In this document: positions 50,536-59,022 of the stretch, one piece after another
Layout: each line of letters starts with the position of its first letter
Position numbering within the stretch: the stretch's first letter is position 1
NCBI RefSeq assembly: GCF_900454895.1
Contig: NZ_UGTA01000001.1
Location: 2,046,001 to 2,110,000, forward strand
DNA length: 64,000 bases
Direction: 5' to 3'
From: Phocoenobacter uteri
GTDB taxonomy: Bacteria > Pseudomonadota > Gammaproteobacteria > Enterobacterales > Pasteurellaceae
The notes under the pieces: model-generated
Told to the model about the DNA's origin: nothing
Databases searched by the model: none
The model's input: the letters and a program-made list of their open reading frames with translations, nothing else
Translations under genes and position numbers: made by a program

Positions 50536-51603
50536 ATGAATAAATTTATACTTAGTTTAATTAGTAGTGCGGTTTTAGCTGGAAGTCTTTCTTCGGCTTT
50601 TGCACAGGATAAAATTATTATTGCTCACCGTGGTGCGAGTGGTTATTTACCTGAGCATACCTTAGAATCTAAGGCGTTAGCAGCAGGTCAGCAAGCGGAT
50701 TATTTAGAACAAGATCTTGTAATGACCAAAGATAATAAATTGGTGGTTATGCACGATCACTTTTTAGATGGTATTACAAACGTTGCACAAAAATTCCCTG
50801 ATCGTGTAAGACCAGACGGGCATTATTACATTATGGATTTCACTTTAGATGAAGTACGTTCATTAGATATGACCGAACCATTTAAAATGAAAGACGGTAA
50901 AGCGGTGCAAAACTATCCTGACCGTTTCCCTATGGGTAAATCTCACTTTAAGGTGCATACTTTTGAAGATGAATTAGAATTTATTCAGGGATTAGAAAAA
51001 TCAACAGGGCGTGTGATTGGTATCTATCCTGAAATTAAAGCACCTTGGTTACACCATAAAGAAGGTAAAGATATTGCGAAAGCAACCTTAGAAGTATTGA
51101 AAAAATATGGTTATACTACCAAAGAGTCACCAGTTTACTTACAAACCTTTGATTTCAATGAGTTAAAACGTATTAAAACAGATTTAGAACCAAAATTAGG
51201 TATGGATCTTAAATTAGTTCAGCTAATTGCTTATACGGATTGGCACGAAACGGAAGAAAAAGATGCGTCGGGTAAATGGGTAAATTATAGCTATGACTGG
51301 ATGTTCAAGCCTGATGCAATGAAAGAAGTCACGAAATATGCAGACGGTGTCGGTCCAGGTTGGTATATGTTGATTGATGATGAAAAATCAACCAAAGGCA
51401 ATATCAAATATACACCGTTAGTGCAAGAATTAGCGAAGTATAAAACGGAATTACACCCTTACACAGTGCGTAAAGACGCATTACCAAAATATTTTTCTAA
51501 CGTAAATGAAATGTATGATGCGTTATTAAATAAAGCAGGAGCAACAGGGGTATTTACTGACTTCCCTGATTTAGGGGTTAAATTTTTGCAACAACAAAAA
51601 TAA
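50536..51603 (+). CDS. glpQ: Glycerophosphodiester phosphodiesterase (protein D homologue)
   Basis: Hydrolyses glycerophosphodiesters to glycerol-3-phosphate and an alcohol. It is the homologue of H. influenzae protein D (Hpd): IIIAHRGASGYLPEHTLESK, YLEQDLVMTKDNKLVVMHDH and GVGPGWYMLIDDE. The 355 residues begin with a signal peptide. Unlike H. influenzae protein D, the lipobox Cys is absent: the sequence reads VLAGSLSSAFAQDK, so cleavage after AFA by signal peptidase I and a soluble periplasmic form are expected. ATCAGGAG precedes the ATG. It is followed by glpT, forming an uptake unit for host-derived glycerophosphodiesters. Confidence 0.96.
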   Translation: MNKFILSLISSAVLAGSLSSAFAQDKIIIAHRGASGYLPEHTLESKALAAGQQADYLEQDLVMTKDNKLVVMHDHFLDGITNVAQKFPDRVRPDGHYYIMDFTLDEVRSLDMTEPFKMKDGKAVQNYPDRFPMGKSHFKVHTFEDELEFIQGLEKSTGRVIGIYPEIKAPWLHHKEGKDIAKATLEVLKKYGYTTKESPVYLQTFDFNELKRIKTDLEPKLGMDLKLVQLIAYTDWHETEEKDASGKWVNYSYDWMFKPDAMKEVTKYADGVGPGWYMLIDDEKSTKGNIKYTPLVQELAKYKTELHPYTVRKDALPKYFSNVNEMYDALLNKAGATGVFTDFPDLGVKFLQQQK

Positions 51604-51618
51604 AATCTAAATTCTTAT

Positions 51619-51663
51619 AAGCGGTCAAATTTTTTGTAAATTTTGCAATAAAAATAACCGCTT
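51619..51663. repeat. Inverted uptake-sequence pair between glpQ and glpT
   Basis: AAGCGGT (51619-51625) and ACCGCTT (51657-51663), with AT-rich partly complementary spacers. It may attenuate transcription between the two genes. Confidence 0.6.
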
Positions 51664-51715
51664 ATAACAATAATTTAAAACTTACTATTATAAACTCAAC
51701 AATGGAGAATTCATT

Positions 51716-53098
51716 ATGATCGGTTTCTTAAAACCAGCAGCTCATAAAGAGCGGCTACCAAAAGAACAACTTGATCCAACTTATCGTAAATTACGTTGGC
51801 AAGTGTTTATCGGTATTTTCTTTGGATATGCAGCGTACTATTTTGTGCGTAAAAACTTTGCATTAGCAATGCCAGGTATGATTGCTGAAGGGTGGTCAAA
51901 AGCAGAATTAGGTTATGCGTTATCTTTCGTTTCTATCGCTTACGGTATTTCTAAATTTATTATGGGATCGGTATCAGACCGTTCTGATTCTCGTGCCTTT
52001 TTAAGTTTAGGTCTATTCCTTTCAGGTTTAATTATGCTTTCAATGGGGCTTTTCCCTTGGGCAACAAGCAGTGTAACTGTATTATCAATCCTACTATTCT
52101 TAAATGGTTGGGTGCAAGGTATGGGGTGGCCACCTTGTGGTCGTACAATGGTACACTGGTGGTCTAAAAAAGAACGTGGAACAATCGTTTCTATTTGGAA
52201 TACTGCCCATAACTTGGGTGGTGCGGTTCCTGCGTTATTACTTATTTTAGCGTCAAGTGTTTATGCACATACTCACGATATTGACCGTGAGGCAGTAAAA
52301 TCTATTATGATCTGGCGTGAAGCACTTTACTATCCAGGTATCGCAGCAATCATCGCGTCTTTCATCACTTTCTTCATTATGCGTGATACTCCACAATCTT
52401 GTGGTTTACCACCAATCGAAGAGTACAAAAATGATTACCCAGATGATTACAACCCAGAAACTTATGAAAAAGAATTAACAGCAAAACAAATCTTTGTTGA
52501 GTATGTATTCAAAAATAAATTGTTATGGTACATCGCAATCGCTAATGTATTCGTTTATTTAATCCGCTACGGTGTATTAGACTGGGCACCAACTTACTTA
52601 AAAGAAGTACGTCATTTCGGTATCGATAAATCATCTATCACTTATGCGTTATATGAAATTGCCGCAATTCCAGGTACATTATTCTGTGGTTGGGTGTCAG
52701 ATAAAGTATTCCAAGGTAAACGTGGTTTAACTGGCTTCATCTTCATGGTGGCTGTGACTATCGCATTATATGTGTACTGGCAAACCACTTCGCAAGATCT
52801 TGCGATGATTATGATGGTTGTTTTAGGTTTCTTAATCTATGGTCCTGTCATGTTAATCGGCTTACACGCATTAGAATTAGCACCTAAAAAAGCAGCAGGT
52901 ACAGCTGCAGGATTCACTGGTTTATTCGGTTACTTAGGTGGATCAGTAGCAGCAAGTGCAATCATTGGTTGGACTGTTCAAAACAACGGTTGGGACAGTG
53001 GTTTCCACGTAATGTTAGCTGGTAGTGCATTAGCTTGTGTATTATTATTCTTAACTATGATCCAAGAAGCAAAACATAAAAAAGCAATGGAAAGTTAA
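51716..53098 (+). CDS. glpT: Glycerol-3-phosphate transporter
   Basis: A 460-residue, 12-helix organophosphate:phosphate antiporter that imports glycerol-3-phosphate. Typical features: FLKPAAHKERLPKEQLDPTY at the start, the first cytoplasmic loop with KFIMGSVSDRSDSRAFL, and LFLNGWVQGMGWPPCGRTMV, which carries the substrate-site region. The central loop runs from about residue 225 to 250. TGGAG precedes the ATG by 8 bases. It works with GlpQ upstream. Confidence 0.97.
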   Translation: MIGFLKPAAHKERLPKEQLDPTYRKLRWQVFIGIFFGYAAYYFVRKNFALAMPGMIAEGWSKAELGYALSFVSIAYGISKFIMGSVSDRSDSRAFLSLGLFLSGLIMLSMGLFPWATSSVTVLSILLFLNGWVQGMGWPPCGRTMVHWWSKKERGTIVSIWNTAHNLGGAVPALLLILASSVYAHTHDIDREAVKSIMIWREALYYPGIAAIIASFITFFIMRDTPQSCGLPPIEEYKNDYPDDYNPETYEKELTAKQIFVEYVFKNKLLWYIAIANVFVYLIRYGVLDWAPTYLKEVRHFGIDKSSITYALYEIAAIPGTLFCGWVSDKVFQGKRGLTGFIFMVAVTIALYVYWQTTSQDLAMIMMVVLGFLIYGPVMLIGLHALELAPKKAAGTAAGFTGLFGYLGGSVAASAIIGWTVQNNGWDSGFHVMLAGSALACVLLFLTMIQEAKHKKAMES

Positions 53099-53118
53099 TT
53101 TAAATTTTAAGCTGATGG

Positions 53119-53152
53119 AAGCTAAGTTCTAGGAATAGAGCTTAGCTTTTTT
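53119..53152 (+). terminator. glpT terminator
   Basis: A 13-bp stem (53119-53131 with 53136-53148, one G-U pair), loop GGAA, followed by TTTTTT. A strong intrinsic terminator. Confidence 0.92.
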
Positions 53153-53329
53153 GTTTGAATAGTGCCTTATAATTAGTACGTGAGTAATTTATGAAATAAG
53201 TGTAATAATTTCATATTATTCTATAATCAACTCTTAAATTTGCAAATTCCCACAAAAATCTTACCGCTTATCTATTTTTTATTATATAATTATGAAACGA
53301 AACTTAATTGAAACTAATCAAAACATTTT

Positions 53330-54094
53330 ATGTCAAAGCGAAACACACAACAGCGTCGCCATTTAATTGCTACTCTTGTTCAAGAACAAGGAGAGGTGAG
53401 TGTTGAGCAGTTGTCAGAACTATTTGAAACATCAGAAGTAACGATTCGTAAGGATTTAACAAAACTTGAAGAGAGTGGTTTGTTGTTACGTCGTTATGGT
53501 GGGGCGATAAAAATTCCGTCTGAATTTATTGATGATCAACAAAATGAAGATGTTTCAAAACAAAAGAAAGCGATTGCAAAATTGGCGGTAAGTTGTATTC
53601 GTGAGCATAATCGTATCATTATTGATAGCGGTAGTACGACGGGCGCATTGATTCCTTATTTGAATCAGGCGGGACTGGTTGTGATGACTAATTCCCTTGC
53701 CCTTGCCGCTGAATTAACCGCATTAGAAATTGAACCAACGGTATTGATGACAGGCGGAACGTGGGATTCTCGTTCGGAGTCTTTTCAAGGGAAAGTCGCT
53801 GAAACGGCGTTACGATCCTACGATTTTGACCAGCTGTTTATTGGGGCTGATGGATTAGATTTGGCAAGGGGGACGACAACTTTTAATGAGTTAGTTGGGC
53901 TTAGTCAGGTTATGGCTGACGTATCTCGTGAAGTGAATGTGATGATTGAGTCTCACAAAATGGCAAGAAAAATGCCTAATGTGGAATTAGATTGGGATCA
54001 TATCGATCGTGTGATTACCGATAATCAAATTGATTTAGAAATTAAGAAGGCATTGGAACAAAAAGGTATTGAAGTTCTGATTGCTGAAATTTAG
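53330..54094 (+). CDS. DeoR/GlpR-family regulator upstream of glmS
   Basis: A 254-residue DeoR-family regulator. The N-terminal winged helix-turn-helix includes VSVEQLSELFETSEVTIRKD and LEESGLLLRRYGGA. The sugar-phosphate-sensing domain follows, with IIIDSGSTTGALIPYL and LFIGADGLDLARGTTTFNE. It lies 34 bases before glmS on the same strand and a terminator separates it from glpT. It more probably governs amino-sugar supply than glycerol uptake, as similar glmS-adjacent DeoR genes exist in Vibrio. The ATG lacks a clear ribosome site. Confidence 0.88.
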   Translation: MSKRNTQQRRHLIATLVQEQGEVSVEQLSELFETSEVTIRKDLTKLEESGLLLRRYGGAIKIPSEFIDDQQNEDVSKQKKAIAKLAVSCIREHNRIIIDSGSTTGALIPYLNQAGLVVMTNSLALAAELTALEIEPTVLMTGGTWDSRSESFQGKVAETALRSYDFDQLFIGADGLDLARGTTTFNELVGLSQVMADVSREVNVMIESHKMARKMPNVELDWDHIDRVITDNQIDLEIKKALEQKGIEVLIAEI

Positions 54095-54128
54095 TCATTT
54101 TAAATTTATATAAAAGGAAAATAAAATA

Positions 54129-55961
54129 ATGTGTGGAATAGTAGGTGCAGTAGCACAGCGTGATGTGGCAGACATTTTAGTTGATGGGTTACACCGTTTA
54201 GAATATCGTGGTTATGATTCAGCAGGCGTTGCGGTGTTGAATGCAGATAAAGAAATGAAGGTTATTCGCCGAGTAGGTAAAGTTAAAGAATTAGAAAATG
54301 CCGTTGCTGAAAGTAATGTAACGGGTGGAACAGGGATTGCACACACTCGTTGGGCAACCCACGGCGAACCAAGTGAAACCAATGCACACCCTCACGTTAG
54401 TGGTAAAATTGCGGTGGTTCATAACGGTATTATTGAAAACTACGAAGAATTACGTGATGACTTAAAAGCGAAAGGCTATGAATTTTTATCACAAACCGAT
54501 ACCGAAGTTATCGCTCATTTAGTGGAATGGGAACTTCGTACCTCTGAAACCTTGTTAGACGCAGTGAAAAAAACTGTCAAACAGTTGCGTGGTGCGTATG
54601 GAACGGTAGTGATGAACCAAGATGAACCTGAGCATTTAATCGTGGCTCGTTCTGGCAGTCCATTAGTGATCGGCTTAGGTGTAGGCGAGAACTTTATCGG
54701 TTCAGATCCTTTGGCATTATTAAGTGTTACCCACCGTTTTATTTACTTAGAAGAAGGCGATGTCGCTGAGATTACACGTAAAACAGTGGATATTTTTGAT
54801 AGCGAAGATAAGCCTGTGCAACGTGAAATTCACGAATCACAATTTGAACACGATGCGGCGGATAAAGGGCAGTATCGTCACTATATGCAAAAAGAAATTT
54901 TTGAACAACCCGTTGCTATTATCAATACCCTTGAAGGACGCATTACCAACGGTAAGGTGAATATTGATGCAATGGGTAAAGATGTTGATAAAATCTTATC
55001 AAAAGTAGAGCATATCCAAATCGTCGCGTGTGGTACATCTTATAACGCTGGAATGGTGGCTCGCTACTGGTTTGAGTCTATTGCGGGCGTAAGTTGTGAT
55101 GTAGAAATCGCCTCTGAATTCCGTTATCGCAAATTTGTCACTCGTCCAAATAGCTTATTAGTTACCCTTTCACAATCAGGGGAAACCGCAGATACCTTGG
55201 CAGCATTACGTTTAGCACAAGAATCAGGCTTTATGTCTTCAATGGCGATTTGTAACGTGGCAAGTTCATCATTAGTGCGTGAATCTGATTTTGCCTTTAT
55301 GACAAAAGCGGGCGTAGAAATTGGTGTTGCTTCAACCAAAGCATTCACGACTCAATTAACCTGTTTATTATTATTAACCGCTGCGATCGGACGCTTAAAA
55401 GGTAGCCTTTCTGAGCAAGAAGAAAAACAAATCGTGCAATCTTTACAACGCTTACCAGCACAAATTGAAAGTGCGTTAGTGTTCGATAAAGAAATTGAAA
55501 AATTATCACAAGATTTTGCAGAAAAACACCACACCCTATTCTTAGGTCGTGGCGAGTTTTACCCAATCGCAATGGAATCTGCGTTAAAATTAAAAGAAAT
55601 TTCTTATATTCACGCAGAGGCTTACGCAGCAGGCGAATTAAAACACGGTCCATTAGCCTTGATTGATAGCGATATGCCAGTGGTGGTGGTTGCACCTGAA
55701 AATGATTTATTAGAGAAAGTAAAATCAAACATTGAAGAAGTCAGTGCAAGGGGCGGACAGCTTTATATCTTTGCAGATGAAGATGCGGGTTTTGTAAATG
55801 AAAATAACTTTAAAACAGTGGTAATGCCAAAAGTGGATCACGTTACAGCACCGATTTTCTACACCGTACCATTACAATTATTGTCTTATCACGTTGCCTT
55901 AATTAAAGGGACTGACGTGGATCAGCCTCGTAATTTAGCAAAAGCGGTAACGGTAGAGTAA
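54129..55961 (+). CDS. glmS: Glutamine--fructose-6-phosphate aminotransferase (isomerising)
   Basis: Makes glucosamine-6-phosphate, the entry to peptidoglycan and LPS amino sugars. The N-terminal Ntn glutaminase starts with catalytic Cys (MCGIVGAVAQRDVADILVDG). Two SIS isomerase domains follow (ACGTSYNAGMVARYWFE, TLSQSGETADTLAALR, FLGRGEFYPIAMESALKLKE), ending DVDQPRNLAKAVTVE. The 610 length is normal. No glmS ribozyme-like leader fits in the 34-base gap. AAAGGAAAATAAA precedes the ATG. Confidence 0.98.
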   Translation: MCGIVGAVAQRDVADILVDGLHRLEYRGYDSAGVAVLNADKEMKVIRRVGKVKELENAVAESNVTGGTGIAHTRWATHGEPSETNAHPHVSGKIAVVHNGIIENYEELRDDLKAKGYEFLSQTDTEVIAHLVEWELRTSETLLDAVKKTVKQLRGAYGTVVMNQDEPEHLIVARSGSPLVIGLGVGENFIGSDPLALLSVTHRFIYLEEGDVAEITRKTVDIFDSEDKPVQREIHESQFEHDAADKGQYRHYMQKEIFEQPVAIINTLEGRITNGKVNIDAMGKDVDKILSKVEHIQIVACGTSYNAGMVARYWFESIAGVSCDVEIASEFRYRKFVTRPNSLLVTLSQSGETADTLAALRLAQESGFMSSMAICNVASSSLVRESDFAFMTKAGVEIGVASTKAFTTQLTCLLLLTAAIGRLKGSLSEQEEKQIVQSLQRLPAQIESALVFDKEIEKLSQDFAEKHHTLFLGRGEFYPIAMESALKLKEISYIHAEAYAAGELKHGPLALIDSDMPVVVVAPENDLLEKVKSNIEEVSARGGQLYIFADEDAGFVNENNFKTVVMPKVDHVTAPIFYTVPLQLLSYHVALIKGTDVDQPRNLAKAVTVE

Positions 55962-55974
55962 TTCTCAAAAAGTT

Positions 55975-56012
55975 AAAAGCCTCACAATAGTTAAATTCGT
56001 GAGGCTTTTTTA
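55975..56012. terminator. Terminator between glmS and the amidohydrolase gene
   Basis: AAAAGCCTCAC (55975-55985) pairs exactly with GTGAGGCTTTT (55999-56009), loop 13 bases, followed by T. The genes converge, so it can serve both. Confidence 0.9.
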
Positions 56013-56020
56013 ATGAATTT

Positions 56021-57400
56021 TTAAAGTGTTTTTGCTATCTCTTTGACTTTTTTAGAAAACTCTTTAATCGCTTTATTACTTTTTTCTTCGTTATAACGTA
56101 ATTTTCTTTTTTCCATAATAATTTTTCCATTCACAATCGTTGTTGAAACGTTGGAGGCGTTTGCGGAATAAACCAATACAGAATAGGGATCGAAGTTAGG
56201 TTGCATATTAGTTGATTTCGTTTCTAATATCACAATATCTGCTAATTTTCCTTTTTCCAAAGAACCTAAATCTTTTTCACGATGAATGGCTCTTGCCCCA
56301 CCCATTGTCGCCATTTCAACCACTTTTTGTGGTGGCATAACCGATCTATCTTTATTCATTAGCTTATGTAGTTTTGCTACATAGCCAATCTGACCTATGA
56401 TATCAAGAGTATTTCCACTCATTGGTCCATCAGAACCAAGCCCTATATTAAGCCCCTCATCAAACATTTTTAATGCAGGTGAAACCCCTTTTGCGGATTT
56501 TATATTTGCGACCATATTATGAGCTACACCAATATTTCTTTTCTTCATCAACGCAATATCACTCTCTGTCACAAAAATACAATGAGCGGCAATAAAGCGT
56601 TCATTTAACAAGCCGACAGAGTCTAAATATTCAATGGGTGTCATATTATATTCAGCTTTAAACTTATCAAATTCTTTTTGGGTTTCTGCAACGTGCATAG
56701 AAACGGGAGCATTATATTTCTGTGAGAGATCTCTGATTCTTTCTAAATCTGCTTTTTTGACAGTATGTGGTGCGTGAGGGCCAAATCCTGCGGTAATTAA
56801 CTCATCATTCTTATATTTTTCTACGAAAGCAATCGCCATTTCTATATTTTCTGCACCATCCTTGCCATCTGCGGTAGGATATTTAATGATATTTTGAGTC
56901 ATGACTCCTCTAAGCCCCACCTCTTTTACCGCTTTTGCCGCACTGTCTTCAAAGAGGTACATATCTACCACTGTTGTTACACCGCCTTTGGCCAATTCAA
57001 TCGCACCGTGTACAGCACCGGTATAGACCATTTCTTTGGAAACCATCTTATTTTCAAGTGGAAAAATGTATCGTTGGAGTCGATTAGGCACATCATCGGC
57101 TAAACTTCTAAATACACTCATTGAGATATGAGAGTGCGTATTGATCATACCCGGCATAACAATCCCTTCTTCGGCATCAATTACTTTTTTAGCGGAATAT
57201 TTTTGTAATAGATTTTTATCACCGACATCAATTATTTGATTTTTATTCACAATGACAACGCCATCATCAATAATTTCTTTTGCTTGATTCATTGTCAAAA
57301 TCATGCCATTTTTAACAATTAAATCAACATTCTCTGATGCATTTGTATAGTTAAAAAGACTTAATGCAAGAACGGAGGATAATGCTAATAATTTTTTCAT
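56021..57400 (-). CDS. Exported amidohydrolase (MTA/SAH-deaminase-like)
   Basis: A 459-residue metal-dependent hydrolase of the TrzA/MtaD-like amidohydrolase family. HxH zinc ligands are in NTHSHISMS, and further ligands are in GFGPHAPHTVK, SMHVAETQKEFDK and GLGSDGPMSGN. Relatives deaminate S-adenosylhomocysteine, methylthioadenosine or guanine in the cytosol. Unusually, this one begins with a signal peptide (KKLLALSSVLALSLFNYTNA). ATG 57400 was chosen because AGAGGTC lies just upstream; a longer reading from 57487 lacks support. The gene is monocistronic and looks more AT-rich than glmS next to it. Substrate is unknown. Confidence 0.85.
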   Translation of the reverse strand: MKKLLALSSVLALSLFNYTNASENVDLIVKNGMILTMNQAKEIIDDGVVIVNKNQIIDVGDKNLLQKYSAKKVIDAEEGIVMPGMINTHSHISMSVFRSLADDVPNRLQRYIFPLENKMVSKEMVYTGAVHGAIELAKGGVTTVVDMYLFEDSAAKAVKEVGLRGVMTQNIIKYPTADGKDGAENIEMAIAFVEKYKNDELITAGFGPHAPHTVKKADLERIRDLSQKYNAPVSMHVAETQKEFDKFKAEYNMTPIEYLDSVGLLNERFIAAHCIFVTESDIALMKKRNIGVAHNMVANIKSAKGVSPALKMFDEGLNIGLGSDGPMSGNTLDIIGQIGYVAKLHKLMNKDRSVMPPQKVVEMATMGGARAIHREKDLGSLEKGKLADIVILETKSTNMQPNFDPYSVLVYSANASNVSTTIVNGKIIMEKRKLRYNEEKSNKAIKEFSKKVKEIAKTL

Positions 57401-57564
57401 ATTTGACCTCTTTATGAGTAATATATGGTAGGTTGTTGTATTACTTTTGCACTGATGAATGGTAGGAGGAATAGTTTTTCTTGTCAAGAATACATTGAGA
57501 GCAAGTAGACGGCATTTATTTTAAATAAAAGGGAGGCTTAAATGATTATTGTAATTATGCATTT

Positions 57565-57627
57565 TAAGCGGTCATATTTTTGATGATTTTTGCAATTTGT
57601 AAATTTTCAAAAAAATATGACCGCTTA
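57565..57627. repeat. Perfect inverted uptake-sequence pair after thyA
   Basis: TAAGCGGTCATATTTTT (57565-57581) and its exact complement (57611-57627), spacer 29 bases. It sits just after the thyA stop and upstream of the amidohydrolase gene. Probable thyA terminator. Confidence 0.8.
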
Positions 57628-57644
57628 TATTTTTATAAATTGGC

Positions 57645-58496
57645 TTAAACCGAGAATGGGTATTTAATTGGATCGAGATATTGATAATCTTCCACTTCGA
57701 AATCGTCTAGGGTTACCCAAGTTTCTAAGTCTTCTAAGGTTTTAATATCAGGATTGATTTTTAATTTTGGCGGTGTTAATGGGGTGCGTTTTAATTGCAC
57801 ATCTCGCATTAGTTCAAGTTGGTCTTCATAGATATGTGCATTTACAATTTTATGATAGGCTTGTCCTGCTTTGTGTCCTGTAATTTGAGCCATTAAGGCC
57901 AAGAAAGTGTAACATTGCACCATATTCCAGTTTAAGCCAAGCGGTACATCAGCGGAACGCTGCGTGCTGTTTAAATAGAGTGTGTCGTCGAGTAATGAGA
58001 AATGATGGCTATGTAAGCAAGGGCGTAAACAACCTAAATGAAACGCACCTGGGTGATAGAACGTATAAATCTCGCCACGATTATCAATGCCTTGCTTTAA
58101 ATCATCTACAATTTGACGTAATAAATCGACACTTCCGCCATCTGGTTTAGGAAAATTACGTCCCACTGCACCGTAAACTAATCCCATATCATCTTCACCT
58201 TTACGATGTGGATTAGCGAGCCACTCAGCGTTTTGGTTAGCGTTGGCATCCCACGATTTTGAACCTAATTTTCTAAAATCTTCAGCACTGTCATAGCCTC
58301 GAATATAGCCTAATAATTCAGCAATGGCTGCTTTATAAAAACTTTTACGTGTTGTTACTAAAGGAAATTCACCTTTTGCGACATCATAGGTTAAATCAGC
58401 GTTGATCACGGTTAAACAGCGTTTGCCTGTACGTTTATTTTCAACCCATTTTCCGTCATCAATAATGCGTTGGCATAAGTCTAAATATTGTTTCAT
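57645..58496 (-). CDS. thyA: Thymidylate synthase
   Basis: Converts dUMP to dTMP with methylene-THF. The catalytic Cys is in YHPGAFHLGCLRPCLHSHHF, and LYLNSTQRSADVPLGLNWNM is the conserved substrate-binding block. The 283-residue form with MKQYLDLCQRIIDDGKWVEN at the N-terminus is usual in Haemophilus and relatives. ATG 58496 was chosen over the upstream reading for that match and for GAGAAAT upstream. dut in this window supplies dUMP. Confidence 0.98.
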   Translation of the reverse strand: MKQYLDLCQRIIDDGKWVENKRTGKRCLTVINADLTYDVAKGEFPLVTTRKSFYKAAIAELLGYIRGYDSAEDFRKLGSKSWDANANQNAEWLANPHRKGEDDMGLVYGAVGRNFPKPDGGSVDLLRQIVDDLKQGIDNRGEIYTFYHPGAFHLGCLRPCLHSHHFSLLDDTLYLNSTQRSADVPLGLNWNMVQCYTFLALMAQITGHKAGQAYHKIVNAHIYEDQLELMRDVQLKRTPLTPPKLKINPDIKTLEDLETWVTLDDFEVEDYQYLDPIKYPFSV

Positions 58497-58703
58497 TTTA
58501 AATTTCTCAGTCAAATAATTTGCAACGAATAATGGTATCAGATTTTTTATAAAAAAAGGCAACTCTTAGAAAAAATTAAATGAAAATCGTGCTTTACTTA
58601 TAGCCAAGTCTGGGCTAGAATAGCTTACCTTTTTTAGTCTATTATCGCTGTTTATTTAGCGATATTTTATTTTAAACACATTATTTTACTGAGGTGATGG
58701 CTT

Positions 58704-58919
58704 ATGCCAGTAATTAAAGTTCGTGAAAATGAATCATTTGACGTAGCATTACGTCGTTTCAAACGCTCTTGCGAAAAAGCAGGCGTTTTAGCAGAATCTC
58801 GTGCACGTGAATTCTACGAAAAACCAACAACTATTCGTAAACGTGAAAAAGCGTCATTAGCTAAACGTCACGCTAAACGTAATGCGCGTGAGAATGCTCG
58901 TAACAATCGTTTATACTAA
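58704..58919 (+). CDS. rpsU: 30S ribosomal protein S21
   Basis: A 71-residue basic small-subunit protein: MPVIKVRENESFDVALRRFK and KREKASLAKRHAKRNAREN are diagnostic. It is first in the conserved rpsU-dnaG-rpoD macromolecular synthesis operon. GAGGTGATGGCTT precedes the ATG. Confidence 0.99.
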   Translation: MPVIKVRENESFDVALRRFKRSCEKAGVLAESRAREFYEKPTTIRKREKASLAKRHAKRNARENARNNRLY

Positions 58920-58937
58920 TTAGATTCATTCTAAAAC

Positions 58938-58990
58938 GACATTTTAAAACCGTGAATCCTTCTAGGCTCACGGTTTTAGTGTTTCTAGTT
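58938..58990 (+). terminator. Hairpin between rpsU and dnaG
   Basis: AAACCGTGA (58948-58956) pairs with TCACGGTTT (58969-58977), followed by a TAGTGTTTCT stretch. In E. coli a partial terminator lies at this spot and lowers dnaG expression; the same role is inferred here. Confidence 0.6.
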
Positions 58991-59022
58991 CGTCGTTAAT
59001 TTTTGTTTTACAAGGAAAATCA

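Noticed and set aside
54095..54128. Possible glmS ribozyme leader
   Set aside because: The gap is only 34 bases, far too short for the ribozyme, and nothing in it resembles the conserved core.
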